64,000 bases of DNA from Actinomyces sp. Marseille-P3109 (GCF_900323545.1 NZ_OOHN01000008.1:2180609-2244608), one strand, 5' to 3'. Positions 51,841 to 60,544 are shown, counted from the stretch's first letter. Notes: a model not told the origin generated them from the sequence alone. Made by a program: numbers and translations.

Positions 51841-52260
51841 ATGACTGACTCAGCACAGCCCGCCTTCTCGCGCCGCTCCACCGCCCGCGTGAGCACCGAC
51901 CGACCGGCCCGGTACGGCAAGCAGCTCGCCGGCCACATGGGTCGCAAGATCACCACCGCATGGGACGAGGACACCGAGGCCGGCTCCCTGACCTTCGACC
52001 GCGAGGGAGTGGTCACCGGCGTCGTCATGCTCTCGTCTCACGACGCCGTCCTCCAGCTCGACCTGGCCTCCGACGGCGAGCACCTCGAGCGCCTTGAGCA
52101 GGTCACCGGCATCCACCTGGCCCGTTTCGGAGCCAAAGAGGGAATCGTCGTGAGCTGGCACCGACAGGACGGCACGCCGGGCACCACCCAGGGGCCGCTC
52201 ACCCCGGAGGACCTCGAACGCATGCGCGCCGAGCGCGAGGCCCGCAAGGCATCCTCCTGA
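51841..52260 (+). CDS. DUF2218-domain protein
   Basis: 139-residue cytoplasmic protein, DUF2218-like. Seen: RVSTDRPARYGKQLAGHMGRK (the typical opening in which an N-terminal His/Arg-rich strand precedes a beta sheet), AGSLTFDREGVV, VMLSSHDAVLQLDLASDGEHLERLEQVTGIHLARFG. The family is often near siderophore or iron-utilisation genes, but none adjoins here; function unknown. AGGATAGGA precedes the ATG. The structured, terminator-ending leader upstream suggests regulated expression. Confidence 0.8.
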   Translation: MTDSAQPAFSRRSTARVSTDRPARYGKQLAGHMGRKITTAWDEDTEAGSLTFDREGVVTGVVMLSSHDAVLQLDLASDGEHLERLEQVTGIHLARFGAKEGIVVSWHRQDGTPGTTQGPLTPEDLERMRAEREARKASS

Positions 52261-52325
52261 TCGACGCCACCTGCCTCTGCCCCGCTCGGCCCGGGCCGAC
52301 CTCACTCGCCTGAGGCGCACGCGGT

Positions 52326-53768
52326 CTACGCGGCCGGCTCCTCGTCGGCGACGGGGTTGCCCACGCGCAGCATGAGGATCAGGCCGGTGGCCAGCACGGC
52401 GACGATCCCGAGGATCCCCCAGTAGTTCGCGCCCTGACCGACGATGCGCGTGCCCAGGTGGATGAAGATGCCGTACATCATGGGCGCCATGAAGGAGACC
52501 GCGCGCCCGGTGGTGGCGTAGAGCCCGAAGATCTCCCCCTCCTGCCCCTCGGGGATGAGACGGGCCAGGAAGGAGCGGGCGGCCGACTGCGCCGGCCCCA
52601 CACAGGCCGACAGCACCAGACCCAGCACCCAGAAGACGACCGTGCCGGCGGCGTGCAGGAAGAAGACCAGCATTCCGGTCACCACCAGGATGATGAGACT
52701 GGCCATGATGACGTTGCGGGGGCCGCACCGGTCGTCGAGCCGCCCGGCGCCGATCGTGGCGATGCCGGCCACAATGTTGGCGACGATGGCGAAAATGATG
52801 ACATCGCCCGATGAGAAGCCGAAGGTGTTCTGGGCGATGATGCCGCCGTAGGTGAAGACCCCGGCCAGGCCGTCCCTGAAGACGGCCGCGGCCAGCAGGA
52901 ACCACAGCAGCCGCGGCTGGAAGCGGTGGAGCCGAAGCAGAGTGCGCCACAGCAGCTTGTAGGAGGTCAGGATCGATTCCTTGCGCTCCACGCTGTGGGA
53001 GACGGCCTCGTCGGGCTCGACCTCCATACCGGCCCGGTCCCGCCCCGGCTCAGCGGAGGCCATGCCCTCGCCCACTTCCGCGGCGCCGTCGTGGCGGCCC
53101 AGACTGCGGGAGCGGTTGATGAGGACGGGAAGCGCGGACAGGCCGAACCAGGCCGCCGACACGAGCATGGCGATGCGCACCCCCATGCCGGTTCCGGCGG
53201 GGAAGGAGATCAAGGGGCTGGGGCCCACCAGGGCGACGTAGAGGATGAGCAGCAGGACAATGCCGCCGAGGTAGCCCATTCCCCAGCCCAGCCCGCTGAC
53301 GGCGCCGATCCGGTCCTTGGAGGCCAGGTGGTTGAGAATGGCGTTGTAGTTGACCGAGGCGAGCTCGAAGAAGATGTTGCCGATCCCCAGCAGGACGATG
53401 CCGAGCCACAGGTAGCCGGGGGCCGGCCGCACGAGGAACAGTGCCGCGGAGACCGCAACCACCACGGCGGTGTAGCCCCCGAGCCAGAAGACGGTGCGTC
53501 CGGCCCTGTCGGAGCGCTGCCCGGTCACCGGCGCCAGCAGGGCGATGAACAGTCCGGCGATCGCCAGTCCGATGGACAGCGCCGACTCGTTGTCCGCCTT
53601 GGGCCCGAAGGAGTCGCTGACCAGGTAGACGGTGAAGACGAAAGTGGTGATGACGGCGTTGAAGGCCGCCGACCCCCAGTCCCACAGGCCCCAGGCGATG
53701 ACGGGCCAGGACAGGAGCCGGGTACGGGAGCCGGCCTGCGTCGGAGCAGGCGTCACGATCGTGCTCAT
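52326..53768 (-). CDS. MFS transporter, UMF1/Atg22-like
   Basis: 480-residue MFS protein of the UMF1 (vacuole effluxer Atg22-like) branch. Seen: WPVIAWGLWDWGSAAFNAVITTFVFTVYL, the UMF1 hallmark first helix; a cytoplasmic loop with polar insert (about 225-270); and FLARLIPEGQEGEIFGLYATTGRAVSF, matching the UMF1 signature PxgreaefFGLY. In yeast Atg22 effluxes amino acids; bacterial members are uncharacterised. The ATG at 53768 is preferred over an earlier in-frame ATG with polar residues. Separate from ispD by 107 bases. Confidence 0.85.
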   Translation of the reverse strand: MSTIVTPAPTQAGSRTRLLSWPVIAWGLWDWGSAAFNAVITTFVFTVYLVSDSFGPKADNESALSIGLAIAGLFIALLAPVTGQRSDRAGRTVFWLGGYTAVVVAVSAALFLVRPAPGYLWLGIVLLGIGNIFFELASVNYNAILNHLASKDRIGAVSGLGWGMGYLGGIVLLLILYVALVGPSPLISFPAGTGMGVRIAMLVSAAWFGLSALPVLINRSRSLGRHDGAAEVGEGMASAEPGRDRAGMEVEPDEAVSHSVERKESILTSYKLLWRTLLRLHRFQPRLLWFLLAAAVFRDGLAGVFTYGGIIAQNTFGFSSGDVIIFAIVANIVAGIATIGAGRLDDRCGPRNVIMASLIILVVTGMLVFFLHAAGTVVFWVLGLVLSACVGPAQSAARSFLARLIPEGQEGEIFGLYATTGRAVSFMAPMMYGIFIHLGTRIVGQGANYWGILGIVAVLATGLILMLRVGNPVADEEPAA

Positions 53769-53875
53769 GGGACAGACGATAGAACCATCCGCGCTCGTGA
53801 CGATACCGAAAGGGAAACAGACCTGATCGTCAGTTCTCCCCATCCTCTGAGGAGCGGGCGCACTCTGCCGTCGGG

Positions 53876-54664
53876 CTACTGCGCAAGAAGCAGCTCGGCC
53901 AGGGCCAGGTCCATCGGCGTCGTCACCTTCATGGCTCGCTCGTCCCCTGCGACGACGACGACACTGCCGCCGCAGGCCTCGACCAGGGCGGCGTCGTCGG
54001 AGGCGGCGAGCGACTCGTCCTCAGCCCGCTCGGCCCCGGCTCGGTGGGCCGCGACAAGAGCGCCGGTGGCGAAGCCCTGCGGGGTCTGGACCGCCCGGAG
54101 CCGGGCGCGCCGCGGGGTGCCGACGACGTGCTCGGGCTCGCCTGCCATACCGATCTCGACCTCCTTGACCGTGTCGGTCACGGGCAGTGCCGGCACCACG
54201 GCCGCATGGCCGGCGCGCACGGCGGCGATCACGCGGCGAGTCACCTCCGGCGGCGTCAGCGCCCGAGCCGCGTCATGGACGATGACGACGTCGGCCTGCG
54301 GCACCGCGGCCAGGGCCGCCGCGAGCCCGTGGGCCACCGAGGCCTGGCGCGAGTGCGGCGAGCCGGCCACGACCTCGACCCCGACCGCCCGCCCTGCCGC
54401 ATCGTCCAGCACCCCGGACAGCTCGGCGCGGAAGCGGTCGACGTCGTCGGCGGGGGCGGTGACGACGAGGTGACTGACAGCCCCGGAGGCGATGAGTCCC
54501 ACCGCCGCTCGCCGCAGGAGGCTGATGCCCCCCACCGGGACGAGGGCCTTGGGGACGTCGGCTCCCAGGCGGCTGCCTGAGCCGGCCGCGGTGAGAACGG
54601 CGACCGCCCCACCCGGAGAGGACCCGGGCGGGGCGAATGGCTCGGATGACGGGATGATGCTCAC
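53876..54664 (-). CDS. ispD: 2-C-methyl-D-erythritol 4-phosphate cytidylyltransferase
   Basis: MEP-pathway enzyme attaching CMP to methylerythritol phosphate on the route to isoprenoids. Seen in 262 residues: VLTAAGSGSRLGADVPKAL (nucleotide-binding loop with catalytic Arg/Lys), VVIVHDAARALTPP, PALPVTDTVKEV, and RAVQTPQGFATGAL, all conserved. GTG at 54664 sits 7 bases after TAGCGT, so a leaderless promoter may supplement read-through from carD 49 bases upstream. The frame continues 5' through unlikely sequence, which was excluded. Confidence 0.93.
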   Translation of the reverse strand: MSIIPSSEPFAPPGSSPGGAVAVLTAAGSGSRLGADVPKALVPVGGISLLRRAAVGLIASGAVSHLVVTAPADDVDRFRAELSGVLDDAAGRAVGVEVVAGSPHSRQASVAHGLAAALAAVPQADVVIVHDAARALTPPEVTRRVIAAVRAGHAAVVPALPVTDTVKEVEIGMAGEPEHVVGTPRRARLRAVQTPQGFATGALVAAHRAGAERAEDESLAASDDAALVEACGGSVVVVAGDERAMKVTTPMDLALAELLLAQ

Positions 54665-54671
54665 GAGCAGG

Positions 54672-54677
54672 ACGCTA
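54672..54677 (-). promoter_or_regulatory. Possible -10 box, ispD
   Basis: TAGCGT on the minus strand, seven bases before the ispD GTG, inside the carD-ispD gap. Suggests an internal leaderless promoter. Confidence 0.4.
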
Positions 54678-54713
54678 CCCTGTACGCCACCCCTGACCGA
54701 GGCACTGGGCGGA

Positions 54714-55196
54714 TCAGGAGGCCAGGACCTCGTCCAGGCGGGACTCGGCCTCCTCCTCGGGAGTCTTCTGGGCCAGTGCCAACTCGGAGACGAGGATCTG
54801 ACGGGCCTTGGCGAGCATGCGCTTCTCACCGGCGGACAGGCCTCGGTCCGTGTCACGGCGAGAGAGGTCCCGCACAACCTCTGCCACCTTGATGACGTCC
54901 CCGGAGGCGATCTTCTCCTGGTTGGCCTTGAAACGACGCGACCAGTTCGTGGGCTCCTCGGTCAGCGGTGCGCGCAGCACCTCGAAGACCTTTTCCAAGC
55001 CGGTCTCATCGACGACGTCACGTACGCCGATGAGCTCAACACTTTCGGCGGGAACCAGGATGGTCAGGTCACCCTGGGCCACCTCGAGCTGCAGATATGT
55101 CTTCTCCTCACCGCGTACCTTGCGCTGCCGGATATCAATGATCCGGGCGGCCCCGTGGTGTGGGTAGACGACAGTCTCACCGACTTCATAGGTCAT
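54714..55196 (-). CDS. carD: CarD-family transcription regulator
   Basis: RNA-polymerase-binding global regulator that stabilises open complexes, essential in mycobacteria. Seen in 160 residues: N-terminal RNAP-interaction domain (1-50) starting [16 protein letters not shown], and a helical DNA-binding domain (about 75-155) with [13 protein letters not shown] and [15 protein letters not shown]; the Trp in NWSRR corresponds to the minor-groove wedge Trp of mycobacterial CarD. Followed by ispD, the conserved actinobacterial order. AGTTTA at 55231-55236 (TAAACT on the minus strand) is a likely -10 of its promoter. Confidence 0.95.
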   Translation of the reverse strand: MTYEVGETVVYPHHGAARIIDIRQRKVRGEEKTYLQLEVAQGDLTILVPAESVELIGVRDVVDETGLEKVFEVLRAPLTEEPTNWSRRFKANQEKIASGDVIKVAEVVRDLSRRDTDRGLSAGEKRMLAKARQILVSELALAQKTPEEEAESRLDEVLAS

Positions 55197-55230
55197 AAGG
55201 ATGACTCTCCAGACTGGTTTGCGGGGCTCT

Positions 55231-55236
55231 AGTTTA
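55231..55236 (-). promoter_or_regulatory. Probable -10 box, carD promoter
   Basis: TAAACT on the minus strand about 35 bases upstream of the carD ATG; the region between has a GGAGAG ribosome-binding site. No clear -35 match. Confidence 0.4.
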
Positions 55237-55336
55237 TCAGGTCATTCTGCGAAAAGATCGGGGAGGTATCTCACAGCGGTCACGGCGATCACGGCCCGGG
55301 ATCACGGCGGGAATAGGGCGGTGCACGAGAGGGGGA

Positions 55337-56134
55337 TCAGCGATCAGATCCACTGTCGAGGCGATAGCCCAGGCCTCTGACTGTCGTGATGAGAACCGGT
55401 TTGGAGGCCTCGACCTCAATCCTTCCCCGCAGTCGTTTGACGTGGACGTCCAGGGTTTTGGTATCTCCCTCGTAATCGGGTCCCCACAGGCGCTCGATGA
55501 TCTGGCTGCGAGTGAGAACGCGATCGGGATGCCGGAGAAATAGCTCCAGGAGCTCGAACTCCCGCAGCGGCATGGCGACCACCTCGCCGTCGACCCTGAC
55601 CTCGTGCCTCTCCACATCCATCCGCACCCGCCCTGCAGACAGGACCTGCTCGGGCTCCTGGGGTACGGCCCGGCTACGGCGCAGGACCGCCTTGAGGCGC
55701 GCCAGGAGCTCCCGGTAGGAGTAGGGCTTGGTGACGTAGTCGTCGGCACCGATCTCCAGGCCGACGATCTTATCCAGCTCAGTGTCCTTGGCGCTGAGCA
55801 TGATGACCGGGACGGAGGAGGACCGCCGGATCCGGGTGCACACCTCGGTCCCGTCCAGGCGCGGCAGCATGAGGTCCAGCAGGACCAGATCGATGGGGCC
55901 GACGCCGCCGGGACGCCGGGAGGCCTCGAAGATCTCGACGGCGCGCTGGCCGTCCTGGGCCTCGACCACCTCGAAGCCGTCGCGCCGCAGACCGAGGGCG
56001 AGCGGGTCGCGGTAGTTCTCCTCATCCTCGACCAGCAGGATACGGGTCCGTGCTGACGGCGCCACAGGCGATGCTGCGGACGACGGCGTGGACGACGCTG
56101 CGGGCGGGACGGCGGACGGTTCTGTCGGGCTCAC
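55337..56134 (-). CDS. regX3: OmpR-family response regulator (RegX3-like)
   Basis: Phosphate-starvation-type regulator. Seen in 265 residues: a Ser/Pro-rich N-terminal extension (1-30), receiver domain (about 31-145) with acidic pair EDEE, phospho-acceptor Asp87 in VLLDLMLP, Ser/Thr in MLSAKD, Lys in TKPYSYRE; and a winged-helix domain (about 165-260) with EFELLELFLRHPDRVLTRSQI, DVHVKRLRGRI and TVRGLGYRL. The GTG overlaps the kinase stop (GTGA). The neighbourhood with PhoU supports a RegX3 role in phosphate control; the extra N-terminus is unusual. Confidence 0.92.
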   Translation of the reverse strand: MSPTEPSAVPPAASSTPSSAASPVAPSARTRILLVEDEENYRDPLALGLRRDGFEVVEAQDGQRAVEIFEASRRPGGVGPIDLVLLDLMLPRLDGTEVCTRIRRSSSVPVIMLSAKDTELDKIVGLEIGADDYVTKPYSYRELLARLKAVLRRSRAVPQEPEQVLSAGRVRMDVERHEVRVDGEVVAMPLREFELLELFLRHPDRVLTRSQIIERLWGPDYEGDTKTLDVHVKRLRGRIEVEASKPVLITTVRGLGYRLDSGSDR

Positions 56135-57351
56135 GACGCGCTCCTGGCGGACTGGCCGGCGGCGTCGTCTGGATCCCCCTGCGGCGGCCCGTTCGGGACC
56201 GGCTCGCCCTCGCCCAGGCGCGGCAGCACGAGGGTGAAGGTGGAGCCCCGCCCCGGGGCGGACCACAGCTCAACGGCCCCACCGTGGTCGGCGGCCACGT
56301 GCTTGACGATGCTCAGGCCCAGGCCTGTGCCACCGGTGGCCCGCGAGCGGGCCTTGTCGACACGGTAGAAGCGCTCGAAGACGCGCTCCTGCTCCTCCTT
56401 GGGGATGCCGATGCCCTGGTCGACCACGGCGATGCGCACGATGTCGGGATCCCCCGCATCCAGTGAGACGCCCACCGAGACCCGGGTACGGGGCTCGGAG
56501 TACCGGATGGCGTTGTCCAGCAGATTGCGCACGGCGGTGGTGATGAGGGCGGAGTCGCCGCGCACCCGCAGTCCCCGAGTGCCCCCGGCCACGAGGGTGA
56601 TCTGGTTGCCGTCGGCCTCGACGCGCACCCGGTCCACGGCCTCGGCAACGACGGCGTCGATGTCGACGACCTCGGGCTCGGCCAGGGCGTCGCCCTCCTG
56701 AAGGCGGGTGAGCTCGATGATCTCCTGGACCAGGACGCCCAGGCGGCGGGCCTCCTTGCGCATGCGCCCGGAGTAGTCGCGCACGAAGTCGGGGTCGTCG
56801 GCGCCGGCCTCGACGGTCTCGGCCAGCAGCTGGATCGCGCCGACGGGGGTCTTGAGCTCGTGGGAGACGTTGGCGACGAAGTCGCGACGCATGGCCTCCA
56901 CCCGGCGGGCGGCGGTGTGGTCCTCGATGAGGATGAGGACGCGCCCCTGACCGATGCCGGCCACGCGCACCTGCAGGTGGAACTGGCCCGACCCCGGCAC
57001 CCGCCCCCTGGCCACCGTGACGGCCGCGTCCTGCGCCTGGCCCGAGGCACGCACCCGGCTCACCATCGCCGCCACGGCCGGCTCGACGACGGCGTCGTCG
57101 CGCACGATGTTGAAGGTGTAGGCCGAGGCCGAGGCGCGCAGGACCTCATCGTCGTCATCGAGGACGACAACCGTCGAACGCAGGGCGGCCAGCACGGGGA
57201 CGGTCGTGTCAGTCCCGGCCAGCCCGGCGAGGTCGGCGGCGCTCGTGGCCGCCCTGCTCTCGCGCCGGGACAGCACGACGCCGATCCCCGCCCCCAGGCA
57301 CACGAGGACCGCGGCGGCGATCACGAGGAGAACGATGACGGTCAGGCCCAC
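56131..57351 (-). CDS. senX3: Sensor histidine kinase (SenX3-like)
   Basis: Membrane sensor kinase paired with the RegX3-like regulator. Seen in 406 residues: one N-terminal transmembrane helix, a PAS-like region (about 50-145) with VVVLDDDDEVLRASASAY, HisKA with phospho-His164 in VSHELKTPVGA, HATPase motifs NLLDNAIRYS, VDQGIGIPKE and GGTGLGLSIVKH. The GTG at 57351 is preferred: TACCCT lies 6 bases upstream (leaderless) and SenX3 proteins begin at this helix; an ATG at 57402 adds 17 residues. Divergent from phoU. Confidence 0.93.
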   Translation of the reverse strand: MGLTVIVLLVIAAAVLVCLGAGIGVVLSRRESRAATSAADLAGLAGTDTTVPVLAALRSTVVVLDDDDEVLRASASAYTFNIVRDDAVVEPAVAAMVSRVRASGQAQDAAVTVARGRVPGSGQFHLQVRVAGIGQGRVLILIEDHTAARRVEAMRRDFVANVSHELKTPVGAIQLLAETVEAGADDPDFVRDYSGRMRKEARRLGVLVQEIIELTRLQEGDALAEPEVVDIDAVVAEAVDRVRVEADGNQITLVAGGTRGLRVRGDSALITTAVRNLLDNAIRYSEPRTRVSVGVSLDAGDPDIVRIAVVDQGIGIPKEEQERVFERFYRVDKARSRATGGTGLGLSIVKHVAADHGGAVELWSAPGRGSTFTLVLPRLGEGEPVPNGPPQGDPDDAAGQSARSAS

Positions 57352-57357
57352 CTTTCT

Positions 57358-57363
57358 AGGGTA
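57358..57363 (-). promoter_or_regulatory. -10 box, leaderless senX3 transcript
   Basis: TACCCT on the minus strand, six bases before the GTG at 57351. It decides the start in favour of the shorter form. Confidence 0.55.
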
Positions 57364-57556
57364 GTTGAGACCCGACGGCGCTTCCCGACCAGGACCGCCC
57401 ATGGGCGCGCCGCTTGCGACGGCGTCGCGGGGCTGCTGTGCTTAGGACCAACACCCTTGGCGGCAGGCTCGACAGGATCGTCGAGCCGCGCCGTCGAGAG
57501 CCGCATCGTCGACTGGTACGAGCCATCGGCGCCCGCCCGGAACAGGAGCAGCCTCT

Positions 57557-58237
57557 ATGCGCGCCATCTTCAACCAGGAGCTCAAGCAGCTGGGCTCCGA
57601 CCTCGAGTCCATGGCCAACCAGGTCGCCACCGCGATCGAGCGGGCCGCGGAGTCCCTGCGCCAGGGGGACATCGTCATCGCCGAGCAGGTGATCGACGCC
57701 GACGAGCGCATCAACGACCTTCAGCGCGACATCGACGACCTGTGTGTCATGCTGCTGGCCCGCCAGCAGCCGGTGGCCGGAGACCTGCGCAACGTCCTGT
57801 CCGCGCTGCGCATGGCGCAGACCCTCGAGCGGCAGGGGGACCTGGCCCGCCACGTGGCCGCCATCGCCCGGGGCCGCTACCCCGAGCCGCCACTGCCCGA
57901 GCCGATCCTGGGACTCATCCTTGAGATGGCGGACCTGGCGGTACGCGCGGGCAAGGACGTCGCCCGGCTCATCTCGACGCGGGACCTGGAGCTGGCGAGC
58001 GTCATCCAGTCCAACGACGCCGAGCTCGACGCCCTGCACCGGCGCTCCTTCCAGATGATCCTGGACCCGGCCCACGACCTAAGCCGGCAGCAGGTCATCG
58101 ACGCGGTCCTCATGGGCAGGTTCCTGGAGCGCTTCGGCGACCACTCGACCTCGGTGGCCAGCCGCGTGGCCTACCTCGTCTCGGGGGCCTCCATGCCGGA
58201 GACGCACGACGCCGAGGACGCCGACGCGCTCCACTGA
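57557..58237 (+). CDS. phoU: Phosphate transport regulator PhoU
   Basis: Negative modulator linking phosphate import to SenX3/RegX3 signalling. Seen in 226 residues: two three-helix PhoU bundles with the metal-binding motifs EQVIDADERINDLQRDID (first repeat) and HDLSRQQVIDAVLMGRFLERFGDH (second). CAGGAGC precedes the ATG. Divergent from the sensor kinase, the typical actinobacterial layout, which lets both genes respond to phosphate. A strong bidirectional hairpin follows. Confidence 0.95.
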   Translation: MRAIFNQELKQLGSDLESMANQVATAIERAAESLRQGDIVIAEQVIDADERINDLQRDIDDLCVMLLARQQPVAGDLRNVLSALRMAQTLERQGDLARHVAAIARGRYPEPPLPEPILGLILEMADLAVRAGKDVARLISTRDLELASVIQSNDAELDALHRRSFQMILDPAHDLSRQQVIDAVLMGRFLERFGDHSTSVASRVAYLVSGASMPETHDAEDADALH

Positions 58238-58289
58238 GCCCTCCGGCCCCGGCCGGAGCCACCCCGGCCGAGGGATGACCGTGAACGAG

Positions 58290-58330
58290 ACGGGCGGCGT
58301 CGAACCCTTTTCAGGTTCGACGCCGCCCGT
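58290..58330 (+). terminator. Bidirectional hairpin terminator, phoU/gpmA
   Basis: A perfect 17-bp stem ACGGGCGGCGTCGAACC with its complement and a 7-base loop (CTTTTCA), lying between the convergent phoU and gpmA genes. No T-run follows, but the stem is very stable. Confidence 0.85.
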
Positions 58331-58388
58331 GTCCCTAGGCCGCCCGTGTCCTTAGGGGGACGGTCAGAGGACGGACAGCCCGTGGGGC

Positions 58389-59126
58389 TCACTTGCCCTG
58401 GTTGGCCACCGCCGCGATCTTGGCCTCGGCCTCGGGGTCGAGGTAACGGCCACCCTTCTTGAGGGGCTTGAGGGTCTCCTCGTCGAGCTCATAGACCAGC
58501 GGGATCCCCGTGGGGATGTTGACGCCTGCGATGTCGTCGTCGGAGATGTCGTCCAGGTGCTTGACGATGGCGCGCAGCGAGTTGCCGTGGGCCGCGATCA
58601 TGACGGTCTTGCCGGTCTTGATCTCGGGAACGATAGTGCCCTCCCAGTAGGGCAGGAGGCGCTCGAGGACGTCCTTGAGGCACTCGGTGGCGGGGATGGG
58701 CTCACCGGCGTAGCGGGGGTCAGTGTCCTGGGAGAACTCGGAGCCGGGCTCGATGACCGGCGGCGGCACGTCGTAGGAGCGGCGCCACTGCATGAACTGC
58801 TCCTCCCCGTACTCGTCGCGGATCTCCTTCTTGTTCTTGCCCTGCAGGGCGCCGTAGTGACGCTCGTTGAGGCGCCAGTCGCGCTCCACCGGGATCCAGT
58901 GGCGGTCGGCGGCGTCCAGGGACAGGTTGGCGGTCATGATGGCGCGGCGGAGCATCGAGGTGAAGAGCTTCTCGGGGAGGACACCGGTCTCCTTGAGGAG
59001 CTCGCCGCCGTGGACGGCCTCGGCGCGGCCCTTGTCTGACAGCGGGACGTCGACCCAGCCGGTGAAGAGGTTCTTCGCGTTCCATTCGCTCTCGCCGTGG
59101 CGGAGCAGTACGAGGGTGTAAGCCAT
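58389..59126 (-). CDS. gpmA: 2,3-bisphosphoglycerate-dependent phosphoglycerate mutase
   Basis: Glycolytic mutase interconverting 3- and 2-phosphoglycerate, cytoplasmic. Seen in 245 residues: [10 protein letters not shown] with catalytic His10, [50 protein letters not shown] (Glu and Arg of the pocket), [17 protein letters not shown] with the second catalytic His, and the C-terminal YLDPEAEAK. Length and motifs are complete for dPGM. Confidence 0.97.
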   Translation of the reverse strand: MAYTLVLLRHGESEWNAKNLFTGWVDVPLSDKGRAEAVHGGELLKETGVLPEKLFTSMLRRAIMTANLSLDAADRHWIPVERDWRLNERHYGALQGKNKKEIRDEYGEEQFMQWRRSYDVPPPVIEPGSEFSQDTDPRYAGEPIPATECLKDVLERLLPYWEGTIVPEIKTGKTVMIAAHGNSLRAIVKHLDDISDDDIAGVNIPTGIPLVYELDEETLKPLKKGGRYLDPEAEAKIAAVANQGK

Positions 59127-59174
59127 GACCCCATCCTGCCAGGATCCCAGGCACGGCGCGAGGACCTGGAGGTC

Positions 59175-59333
59175 CTAGGAACCCTCTCGGCCCGATCTCT
59201 TCAGCAGGTGCCGGAGAACGTATTCGGTGCGCTCCACGCCGGGCGGGTTCCCGTACAGCGCGGCGACCCGTCCTTCAGCAGGCCGATGGACGCGCACCGC
59301 AGGCAGAGGAGGACGGACAAACTCATCCGTCAT
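59175..59333 (-). CDS. Possible small hypothetical protein
   Basis: 52-residue frame MTDEFVRPPLPAVRVHRPAEG onward, basic and Pro/Arg-rich with a final amphipathic segment VERTEYVLRHLLKRSG. Codon use looks coding, but no family is recognised and the ribosome-binding site is weak. It lies 48 bases upstream of gpmA on the same strand and may be co-transcribed with it. Could be a chance frame. Confidence 0.3.
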   Translation of the reverse strand: MTDEFVRPPLPAVRVHRPAEGRVAALYGNPPGVERTEYVLRHLLKRSGREGS

Positions 59334-59403
59334 AGGCATGAGGCCTCGCGCACCGCACTCATACCTGTCCCCCATGGACGGCACTGATATTCACCCATTG
59401 AAA

Positions 59404-59453
59404 ACACAATGGTCCTGGTTATGCGCCTCAGTGCATAACCAGGACCATTGTGT
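59404..59453 (-). terminator. Perfect 21-bp palindrome, lsr2 terminator
   Basis: ACACAATGGTCCTGGTTATGC and its exact complement flank an 8-base loop (59425-59432). Read on the minus strand it lies 73 bases after the lsr2 stop and is followed by TTTC, consistent with an intrinsic terminator. A perfect arm of 21 bp is longer than terminators usually need. Confidence 0.75.
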
Positions 59454-59526
59454 GAGGTGGCAATAAGCTCGAGGTTGTCTCGATACTGGGCGCCGGCTCA
59501 CAGGAGCCCGTCGCACCCAACCGGCC

Positions 59527-59856
59527 TCAGTTGTTGGGGTTGACCTCGTAGTAGGCCTTGCGCACCTCAGCGGAGACGCGACCGCGGTCAGAAACCTCCA
59601 GACCCTGCTCACGGGCCCACTCACGAATCTTCTGAGTGTCGGAAGGACCGCTGGAACGACGACGACCAGAACTGCGACGACCGCCGGTGCGACGAGCCTT
59701 TCCGACCCATTCCTCCAGGGACTCACGAAGAGCGGCGGCGTGCTCGTCGTTCAGGTCGATCTCATAGGTCACGCCATCAAGCGCGAAGGTGACGGTCTGG
59801 TTGGCCTCGGACCCGTCGACATCGTCGACGAGGATGACCTGAGTCTTCTGTGCCAT
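59527..59856 (-). CDS. lsr2: Lsr2 nucleoid-associated protein
   Basis: H-NS-like actinobacterial chromatin protein binding AT-rich DNA and silencing acquired genes. Seen in 109 residues: N-terminal dimerisation part MAQKTQVILVDDVDGSEA with YEIDLNDEHAAALRESL, a Gly/Arg/Ser linker, and the C-terminal DNA-binding domain with TQKIREWAREQGLEVSDRGRVSAEVRKAYYE. The AT-hook-like RGR core is present. Its promoter is readable (see adjacent entry). Confidence 0.97.
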   Translation of the reverse strand: MAQKTQVILVDDVDGSEANQTVTFALDGVTYEIDLNDEHAAALRESLEEWVGKARRTGGRRSSGRRRSSGPSDTQKIREWAREQGLEVSDRGRVSAEVRKAYYEVNPNN

Positions 59857-59916
59857 GATTCCTCATTCTGATTGGAGGGAGCGGGTCTAAGCACGTATCC
59901 CGCTGCGGACACCGTT

Positions 59917-59945
59917 AGATTAAACAATAGTTGCCTTCAATGCAA
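59917..59945 (-). promoter_or_regulatory. lsr2 promoter
   Basis: Minus strand: -35 TTGCAT (59940-59945), 17-base spacer, -10 TAATCT (59917-59922). The start site is expected about 50-60 bases upstream of the ATG. Strong match to sigma-A consensus, fitting an abundant protein. Confidence 0.7.
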
Positions 59946-60435
59946 CACGGTATTTTCGCCACCTGCATTACCAACCACGACCGGGCACCCTAATCCAGCA
60001 CCCACCCCACCGACAGGCCCACCTCCTCACCTCCCCGCGCAAGACTGAAAACTGTGAAAGCACTGATGCCCTCCTTTGGAGATCCCCTCAAGATGCGGCC
60101 ACTCAATGCTCAACCAACTCGCCCAGCACCCCTGAGAACTGGAGGCCCACGAAGATCATCCGGTCCGCGAATCCATCACTCCCAGAGGGTTCCCAGATAA
60201 TCGGACAGGATTCTCCCAGCCTGAAGCGATTGCCTACTAACGCCAGAGACATGCCTTCACACCACAAGGGACAGCCCGCTAAACCAGTAAAATCCCTGAG
60301 GCGCCCACCCTCCGTGCACGATCATCGATGACGGGCATTTCGACGATGCGGTCGTTTCAGAAAGCAGCACCCGCTCTGCCGCGGAAGGAGGGGCGTGTGT
60401 CATAATGCACACATAAGTCCGAACCCGGTCAACGC

Positions 60436-60464
60436 AAAAGCCCCGGGGATGTACCTCCCCGGGG
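60436..60464 (-). terminator. Terminator of tRNA-Thr
   Basis: Minus-strand stem CCCCGGGGA/TCCCCGGGG (60441-60464, 9 bp, loop GGTACA) followed by C and TTTT (60436-60439). It begins 8 bases past the tRNA 3' end. Confidence 0.8.
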
Positions 60465-60471
60465 TCGATCG

Positions 60472-60544
60472 AGCCGCCTGTGGGAATCGAACCCACGACC
60501 TATTCATTACGAGTGAATCGCTCTGCCGACTGAGCTAAGGCGGC
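60472..60544 (-). tRNA. tRNA-Thr (anticodon CGT)
   Basis: Cloverleaf on the minus strand: acceptor GCCGCCT (60538-60544) with AGGCGGC (60473-60479), discriminator T, anticodon stem ATTCA/TGAAT with loop CTCGTAA giving CGT (reads ACG, Thr) at 60509-60511, and T loop GTTCGATTC. The CCA is not encoded. Confidence 0.96.

Larger units (their letters stand above)
59127..59526. other. Region between gpmA and lsr2
   Basis: 400 bases containing a possible small gene (59175-59333, minus strand) and, near lsr2, a 21-bp palindromic terminator. Otherwise no features. Confidence 0.5.
59857..60471. other. AT-richer gene-free region
   Basis: 615 bases between lsr2 and tRNA-Thr. It holds the lsr2 promoter at the left and the tRNA terminator at the right; base composition is lower in GC than the surroundings. 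Open frames here (for example on the minus strand near 60257-60496, partly antisense to the tRNA) look like chance. I see nothing else in it. Confidence 0.5.

Noticed and set aside
60257..60496. 79-residue minus-strand frame over the tRNA-Thr region.
   Set aside because: It overlaps the tRNA and its terminator, and the peptide has no gene-like features.
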